A DNA stretch of 46,043 nucleotides. Origin: an uncultured Verrucomicrobia subdivision 3 bacterium. Its GTDB lineage: Bacteria > Verrucomicrobiota > Verrucomicrobiia > Limisphaerales > UBA11358. The DNA lies in the NCBI GenBank assembly GCA_903842235.1, contig CAIMLG010000297.1, forward strand, positions 1-46,043. Direction: 5' to 3'. A model generated the notes under the pieces. That model had not been told where the DNA came from and did not search any database. It saw nothing but the letters and a program-made list of their open reading frames with translations. Position 1 is the first letter of the stretch. Each line of letters opens with the position of its first letter. Positions 41,603-46,043 of the stretch are shown here, in pieces. A program made the position numbers and the translations under genes.

Positions 41603-42478
41603 ATGAATGTCCATCATCTCGAACTCTTCTATTTCGTCGCCCGGCACGGCGGCATCATGCCGGCAGTGCGGAATATTCCCTACGGCATCCAGCAGCCCGC
41701 CGTGAGCGCCCAGGTGGCGCAACTGGAAGAATTCCTCGGCGTGACGCTGTTTCAGCGGCGGCCGTTTGCGCTGACGCCCGCGGGCGAAAAACTCTACGAG
41801 TTCGTTCAGCCGTTTTTCTCCCGGCTCAACCAAGTCGCAGAGGAATTCCAGGGTGGCCAAGCACGCCATTTCCGGATCGGCGCCTCGACCATCGTGCTGC
41901 GCGACCATCTGCCGAAGCTGTTACAAGGCGTGCGCAAAACCTTTCCCAGCCTCAAGGTTTCCTTGCGCGAGGGCTATCCAGCACAATTGGAGGATTTGCT
42001 GGCGAAGGATGAGGTAGATCTGGTGATTACCCTGCTGGAACGCAAACCGCCAGCGGGCTTTCACTCCCTGGTGCTGCTGGAATTACCGGTGGTGTTACTG
42101 GTGGAAAAATCCTCCCGCTTAAAATCGGCGGAGGACTTGTGGGCGCGAGACAAGATTGACGAACCGCTGATCTGCCTGCCCGCCCACGAAGGCCTGACGA
42201 AAACCTTTCTGACCCACCTGACCAGCTTGGACGTGGAATGGTTTCCCGCCGTGGAAGCCAGCTCGGTGGATTTGATTGAAACCTACGTCGCGGACGGGCT
42301 CGGCATCGGGGTGTCGGTGCAGGTGCCGCACAAGCCGCTGGCGGAAAATGTCCGGGCACTGCCCCTAAAAAGTTTTCCGCCCGCGCAAATCGGCGCCCTC
42401 TGGCGCGGCAAAACCACGCCCTTGTTGAATACCTTTCTCGACATGGCCAAACAGCGGGCCAAAGAAATTATCAAATAA
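41603..42478 (+). CDS. LysR-family transcriptional regulator
   Basis: The 291-residue protein has an N-terminal winged HTH: MNVHHLELFYFVARHGGIMP, with IQQPAVSAQVAQLEEFLG as recognition helix region and VTLFQRRPFALTPAGEKLYEF. This is followed by the periplasmic-binding-like effector domain (FRIGASTIVLRDHLPKLLQ, EVDLVITLLERKPP, VEASSVDLIETYVADGLGIG). The effector is unknown. The neighbour divergently transcribed is the lipoprotein pair, the usual first guess for a target. The ATG at 41603 fits the family; an open extension upstream to 41369 lies antisense to lipoprotein A. Confidence 0.93.
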   Translation: MNVHHLELFYFVARHGGIMPAVRNIPYGIQQPAVSAQVAQLEEFLGVTLFQRRPFALTPAGEKLYEFVQPFFSRLNQVAEEFQGGQARHFRIGASTIVLRDHLPKLLQGVRKTFPSLKVSLREGYPAQLEDLLAKDEVDLVITLLERKPPAGFHSLVLLELPVVLLVEKSSRLKSAEDLWARDKIDEPLICLPAHEGLTKTFLTHLTSLDVEWFPAVEASSVDLIETYVADGLGIGVSVQVPHKPLAENVRALPLKSFPPAQIGALWRGKTTPLLNTFLDMAKQRAKEIIK

Positions 42479-42842
42479 ACTGCCAGGCTGGCTTTGGTGG
42501 CCAAATGCTGCCATAAAACGAGGCACCGCCGCCAGAACCTGATCGCCATCCGTCAAAACCAGAAACCAAATAGGTCAACCACTTCTATCAAATGTTGATC
42601 TCACAATTATTTTGGACGCACAGGTCTGGTGTTTGTGGGGGGCGGCGGCGGCGGTTTCTATCTAGGGCGGAAACGTCTCGCAGCTGATCGAGAATTACAA
42701 TTTATCAAGGCGCAATCCTTGCGGGAATTGCGCCTTTTAATTTGATTCAAGCCGACGAAAGATTAAGCCGGACATATAAATGAAAGGGATGGCTTCTTGT
42801 GCCGAAAAGCCTACGCCGACCGCCTTCAGAGATTAAAAACCA
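42479..42842. other. 364-base intergenic region with terminator
   Basis: No gene is supported. Contents: an AT-rich stretch near 42570-42610, a G-rich run ggggggcggcggcggcgg near 42639-42656, a short candidate transcribed segment, and the terminator at 42707-42740. The convergent response regulator gene ends at 42843. The terminator may serve lysR or an unannotated small RNA starting near 42600. Confidence 0.45.
42707..42740 (+). terminator. Intrinsic terminator with a 10-bp stem
   Basis: AAGGCGCAAT (42707-42716) pairs with ATTGCGCCTT (42727-42736) around the loop ccttgcggga, followed by TT. On the minus strand an A/T-rich flank is also present, so it may act in both directions between the convergent lysR and response regulator genes. 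Confidence 0.75.
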
Positions 42843-43481
42843 TTAAGCATCCAACCCCCAGCGGCGAGCGTAGGCCAGCAGACCGCGGTCATTGTGGACG
42901 CCCAACTTCTGGCGGATGTGCTTGCGATGGACTTCCACCGTGGCGGAGGAAATGCCGAGTTTGGCCCCGATATTTTCATCCTCCAACCCGGCGGCAACCC
43001 CGCGCAGGATCTGTTGTTCGCGCTCACTCAATGTTTTATGAAAGGCTTCCGGCTGAGAAAGCCAGGACTGCTTGACCTGGGTAAAAATTGGCCCAAAAAC
43101 GGTGTTGCCGCCGGCCACCGCGCGAATGGCGCCAATCAATGATTCGATGGGCTGGGTCTTGTTAATATACCCATGCGCCCCGCTTTGCGAAACGCGCCAG
43201 ACCGTAAAGGCGTCCATGAGACCAGACATGGCCAGCAAGCGCATGGTCGGAAAATCTACCAACAGCCGCTGAATCAATTCCAACCCGTCAATCTTGGGCA
43301 ATCGGATGTCAATCAGGGCAATATCCGGCTGCTCAGCCTTACAAAGCTGCCAGCCAGCCTCGCCGTCATTGGCACACCCCACCAGCTGCAAATCCCGAAA
43401 CCGGGCAACCCAAGCCGTCAACACGCCGGACAACATCAATTCGTCCTCAACAATGGCGATCCTGATTTTATTCTGGCTCAT
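42843..43481 (-). CDS. NarL/LuxR-type response regulator
   Basis: The 212-residue protein has a receiver domain (residues 5-120) with the acidic pair in IVEDELML, phosphoacceptor Asp58 in IALIDIRLPKIDG, LLAMSGL and the INK lysine (YINKTQPIE). The C-terminal LuxR HTH (about 147-205) has LSEREQQILRGVAAGLEDEN and IGAKLGISSATVEVHRKHIR, QKLGVHNDRGLL. No cognate histidine kinase lies next to it. Its promoter is in the 374-base region shared with mtnA. Confidence 0.93.
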   Translation of the reverse strand: MSQNKIRIAIVEDELMLSGVLTAWVARFRDLQLVGCANDGEAGWQLCKAEQPDIALIDIRLPKIDGLELIQRLLVDFPTMRLLAMSGLMDAFTVWRVSQSGAHGYINKTQPIESLIGAIRAVAGGNTVFGPIFTQVKQSWLSQPEAFHKTLSEREQQILRGVAAGLEDENIGAKLGISSATVEVHRKHIRQKLGVHNDRGLLAYARRWGLDA

Positions 43482-43855
43482 CTGATTTGTGTGATGGTGT
43501 CACACATTTTTCAACTCGTCACCAGATAAAATTCGGCTACCGAATAACCAGTAATACCCTAACGGCAATCACTTTCGGCACCTCTGCGTAACTGGCATGC
43601 TCCAGCCGGATGATGGAATGAAACGGAGCGCCATTTACTCTATTATGCGGATTTCACCGCGCGACACGTGGATTAGCATCATCAATCAGTAGCATGATTC
43701 GGTCGGAGGTGGAAAATTGATTTTTCACCTGCCGCCGTAAAATTGCAAATGCATAATCCGTCTTGTCATCGCTCCATTTGCCGCATGACAAAAAGTCATG
43801 CGGTTATTTTGTATTAACTTGCAAATCCCGGGACCGACTTGTTACCTGATCCCCC
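43482..43855. other. 374-base divergent intergenic region
   Basis: It lies between the divergent response regulator and mtnA genes. It contains no gene and is AT-richer than its surroundings, with a strong hairpin at 43781-43803. The segment before it (43735-43780) is a candidate promoter zone; no clear consensus pair was picked. Confidence 0.4.
43781..43810 (+). terminator. Hairpin with T-rich tail upstream of mtnA
   Basis: CCGCATGAC (43781-43789), loop AAAAA, GTCATGCGG (43795-43803), then ttattttg. It looks like an intrinsic terminator but lies only 46 bases before the mtnA start and no gene ends just upstream on this strand. It could therefore be an attenuator or other leader structure for mtnA, or a protein-binding palindrome. 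Confidence 0.5.
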
Positions 43856-44989
43856 ATGAACGTCACTGTCCGCCGGGTCACTAAACACTATCGCACGGTC
43901 ACCTTCGACGCCGAGAGCAATTCCGTCCAGCTGATTGAACAACGGCTGCTCCCCCATGAATTCAAAATCGTCGCCACCCGCAATTATCGGCAAACCGCCC
44001 GCGCCATCACGGACATGGTCGTGCGCGGTGCCGGCGCGATCGGCGCCACGGCTGCTTATGGGTTGGCGCAAGGCGCGCGCGCCTTTCGCGGCCGGGATCT
44101 GGAAAAATTCTCCGCCCACATGGAAATTGTTTACAAGACGCTTGGAACGGCACGTCCCACGGCCGTTGATCCGTTGAATGCGATGCATCAAGTGCTTTTC
44201 GCGATGGCTAAGGGCGTCACCGTGACCTAACGCCAGCTCCTCGCGCACGCCGCCGCTGAAGAATTCGCCCACGAAGACGTGCGCCACTGCCAGGCCATTG
44301 GCCGGCACGGGGCCAGGCTGATTCGCAATGGAATGAATATTTTAACGCATTGCAACGCCGGCTGGCTCGCCTTTGTGGACGTGGGCAGCGCCACCGCACC
44401 CGTGTATGCCGCCCAAGCCAGCGGCAAAAAATTTCAGGTCTTCTGCGACGAAACCCGCCCGCGTTCCCAAGGGGCCACGCTCACGGCCTGGGAACTCGCG
44501 CAGCAAAATATTTCCCACCAGATCATCGCCGACAATGCCGCCGGCCATCTGATGCAGCGCGGCGAAATTGACCTCGTCATCGTGGGGAGCGACCGCACCC
44601 TGGGCCGCACTGGCGAAGTGGCCAACAAGATTGGCACCTACACCAAAGCCGTGCTGGCCGCGCGCCACAAAATCCCCTTCTACGTGGCCATCCCCTGCTC
44701 CACCATTGATTGGAAGCTGAAACGCGGCGGCGATATTCCCATTGAAGAACGCCACCCCAGCGAAGTCCTCGGCGCCTGGGGAATCCTTTCCCATCCGCAG
44801 TCCAAAATCCGCAACCCAAAATCAGGCCAACGCGTCTATCTGCGGGTGGCCAACCCCACCAGCACCGCCCATAATCCCGGCTTCGATGTCACCCCGGCGG
44901 AACTCATTACGGGCATCATCACTCCCGCCGGCATTTTCCGCCCGCAAGACCTTTGGCCCCAGCGGCAGAAGCTGGGATATCCCGGCTGA
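43856..44989 (+). pseudogene. mtnA: MtnA, methylthioribose-1-phosphate isomerase, with an in-frame TAA
   Basis: MtnA isomerises 5-methylthioribose-1-phosphate in methionine salvage. The 5' part (43856-44227) encodes the N-terminal domain with MVVRGAGAIGATAAYGLAQG. A TAA at 44228-44230 follows GVTVT. The same frame then continues without a gap as RQLLAHAAAEEFAHEDV, IGRHGARLI, NILTHCNAGWLAFVDVG, VFCDETRPRSQGATLT, VGSDRTLGRTGEVANKIGTY and AFDVTPAELITGIITPAG-like text (here GFDVTPAELITG). Catalytic Cys (CDETRP or THCNAG) and Asp (VGSDR) are kept. No frameshift is needed: one substitution would restore the gene. A second start at 44279 could give a truncated protein. Near the end an insertion HPQSKIRNPKSGQR is present. 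A sequencing error, recent nonsense mutation or readthrough are possible. Confidence 0.88.
44799..44825 (+). repeat. In-frame ccaaaatcc-type insertion in mtnA
   Basis: cagtccaaaatccgcaaccc is followed by aaaatca; it encodes QSKIRNPKS between GAWGILSHP and GQRVYLRVANP. This is the third example in the window of a CCAAA(A/G)TCC-like repeat inside a conserved enzyme gene (with larC and larE). Confidence 0.7.
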
Positions 44990-45380
44990 ATGCCCCGGCA
45001 AAATAAAACCGCCCCCCCCCGAGCCTGCCGCCCGACCCGCTTGCGTTCTGGAATTGGATCATTCACCAAGTTTGCGGCGCGCGAATTAAACCAACGTTAC
45101 CGGTGGAATACCAGCGACGGGAGCGAACGGGCAACCCACCCCAAAAACCCCTCAAATCCTCCAATGACGTCTTCATTGCCAGGAAGGCCACCCGTCGAAG
45201 TTTTCCAGTAGTCGTCTCGCTTGCCTTTTGCTTTTGGCCCCGGTTCCCCGACGCGGCCCGGCCAGCGCATGTCCGCGAGGTGGCCCCTGCCCCACCCGCC
45301 GCCCCCTTTGAAATAAAAAAACGGCGACCCTGACGGATCGCCGTTTTGAATGATTTGCCTAGGAGCCGGCCGGCGCGGGC
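44990..45380. other. 391-base intergenic region, no gene seen
   Basis: It contains an eight-plus run of C (near 45011-45020), a palindrome-poor GC-rich stretch with short open frames that are not gene-like, and the terminator at 45314-45347. It separates the convergent mtnA and ppdK genes. Confidence 0.5.
45314..45347 (-). terminator. Intrinsic terminator of ppdK
   Basis: The stem AAACGGCGA (45319-45327) with TCGCCGTTT (45338-45346) encloses a ten-base loop. A-tracts on the plus strand upstream give a T-tract in the minus-strand transcript, so it suits the ppdK mRNA. It lies 34 bases after the ppdK stop. The other flank is also T-rich, so bidirectional action is possible for mtnA. Confidence 0.85.
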
Positions 45381-46043
45381 CTATTTCTTCTTGGCGGGTT
45401 TGGCGGCTTTGGCCTTGCGCGACTCTTCGATGGCCGCTTGGGCCGCCGCGAGGCGGGCCACCGGCACGCGGAAGGGCGAGCAACTCACGTAGGTAAGGCC
45501 CACGCGGTGACAGAACTTCACGGAATCGGGGTCGCCGCCGTGTTCGCCGCAGATGCCGAGCTTGATGCCAGGGCGGGTCCGGTTGCCCTTCTCGGCCGCG
45601 ATCTGGATGAGCTGACCCACGCCGGACTGGTCAATCGAGGCGAAGGGATTCTTCTTCATGATTTCGTTCTCGGTGTAGGCACCGAGGAAGCTGCCGGAGT
45701 CGTCGCGGCTCATGCCGAGGCAGGTCTGGGTGAGGTCGTTCGTGCCGAAGCTGAAGAACTCCGCCGTCTGCGCGATTTCGTCCGCCGTGAGCGCCCCGCG
45801 CGGCACTTCGATCATGGTGCCGACGCTGTAAGTGAATTTCACCTTCTTCTCCTTCATCACCAGCGCGGCGACTTCGTGAACGATGGCCACCTGGAGATCC
45901 AGCTCTTTCTTGAAGCCGACGAGCGGGATCATGACTTCGGGCTTGGGTTTCAAGCCTTCCTTTTGCGCAGCGGCCGCCGCTTCAAACACGGCGCGGGCCT
46001 GCATGCGGGTGATTTCCGGGAACTTGATGCCGAGGCGGCAGCC
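45381..46043 (-). CDS. ppdK: Pyruvate phosphate dikinase, C-terminal part
   Basis: The window edge cuts the gene; 220 residues are visible, from [20 protein letters not shown] to the stop. The C-terminal TIM-barrel of PPDK has [55 protein letters not shown], and the catalytic cysteine motif [10 protein letters not shown], then [24 protein letters not shown] interconverts pyruvate, ATP and phosphate with phosphoenolpyruvate, AMP and PPi. The tail is extended by a Lys/Ala-rich stretch ([11 protein letters not shown]), longer than usual. Confidence 0.95.
   Translation of the reverse strand, partial: GCRLGIKFPEITRMQARAVFEAAAAAQKEGLKPKPEVMIPLVGFKKELDLQVAIVHEVAALVMKEKKVKFTYSVGTMIEVPRGALTADEIAQTAEFFSFGTNDLTQTCLGMSRDDSGSFLGAYTENEIMKKNPFASIDQSGVGQLIQIAAEKGNRTRPGIKLGICGEHGGDPDSVKFCHRVGLTYVSCSPFRVPVARLAAAQAAIEESRKAKAAKPAKKK

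Noticed and set aside
45103..45333. 76-residue plus-strand frame before ppdK
   Set aside because: It runs into the ppdK terminator, has no family resemblance and shows no coding-like composition.

Overview
The window is a gene-dense, GC-rich (roughly 60%) stretch of bacterial chromosome. The best supported placement is Verrucomicrobiota, probably a Pedosphaera/Limisphaerales-like soil or freshwater lineage. The evidence is a 51-residue 'small basic protein' of a family known from Verrucomicrobia, Planctomycetes and Chlamydiae (24878-25033), a squalene-hopene cyclase, a secreted one-cluster sulfatase and a GH3 glycosidase, several dispersed palindromic repeat families, and short low-complexity repeats inserted in frame in enzymes. 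No rRNA, tRNA, CRISPR array or prophage was recognised.

Layout. 1-1010: a small membrane protein and a repeat-rich non-coding stretch with five 58-bp palindromic tandem repeats. 1011-4229: larB, larC and larE for the nickel-pincer nucleotide cofactor; the lactate racemase gene larA is not present here. 4249-7196 (minus): polyprenyl diphosphate synthase, ECF sigma factor, putative anti-sigma protein and an orphan ParA. 7424-9436 (plus): exbB, exbD, a TonB-like protein and a membrane zinc-ribbon protein, each overlapping the next by 4 bp. 9467-10594: menaquinone (futalosine pathway) mqnC, divergent from a 1134-residue hybrid histidine kinase. 14123-14630: a structured intergenic region with a terminator and a 66-bp inverted repeat, then rarA. 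16040-16904: an IS200/RAYT-type transposase flanked by three copies of its likely REP element. 16976-18496: 5-formyl-THF cyclo-ligase, a tiny lipoprotein and a coiled-coil membrane protein. 18615-20741: eboE and eboC, a reduced version of the Ebo metabolite-traffic cluster. 20808-25033 (minus): hisG, folD, an SH3 protein, a pseudouridine synthase and small proteins. 25194-29389: squalene-hopene cyclase and a secreted GH3 glycosidase. 29446-36416: pyrK, a PemK/MazF-type toxin-antitoxin pair, sulfatase, DoxX-like protein, pyrD, an aldo/keto reductase and a DapF homologue. 36431-39960 (minus): a DUF2157/GDYXXLXY pair and a B12-binding-type radical SAM protein. 40471-41530: two tandem paralogous lipoproteins. 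41603-46043: a LysR regulator, a LuxR-type response regulator, an mtnA gene with one in-frame stop, and the C-terminus of pyruvate phosphate dikinase.

Most genes are housekeeping or metabolic (NAD-derived cofactor, folate, pyrimidine, histidine, menaquinone and hopanoid synthesis). The points most worth follow-up are: (1) a DapF homologue in which both catalytic cysteines are serine; (2) mtnA with a single in-frame TAA but otherwise intact; (3) in-frame CCAAAGTCC-type repeat insertions in LarC, LarE and MtnA; (4) a RAYT transposase with its REP copies; (5) the two-gene eboE-eboC locus; (6) a candidate structured RNA at 14365-14494. All functional calls rest on motif recognition by eye; no database search was run.
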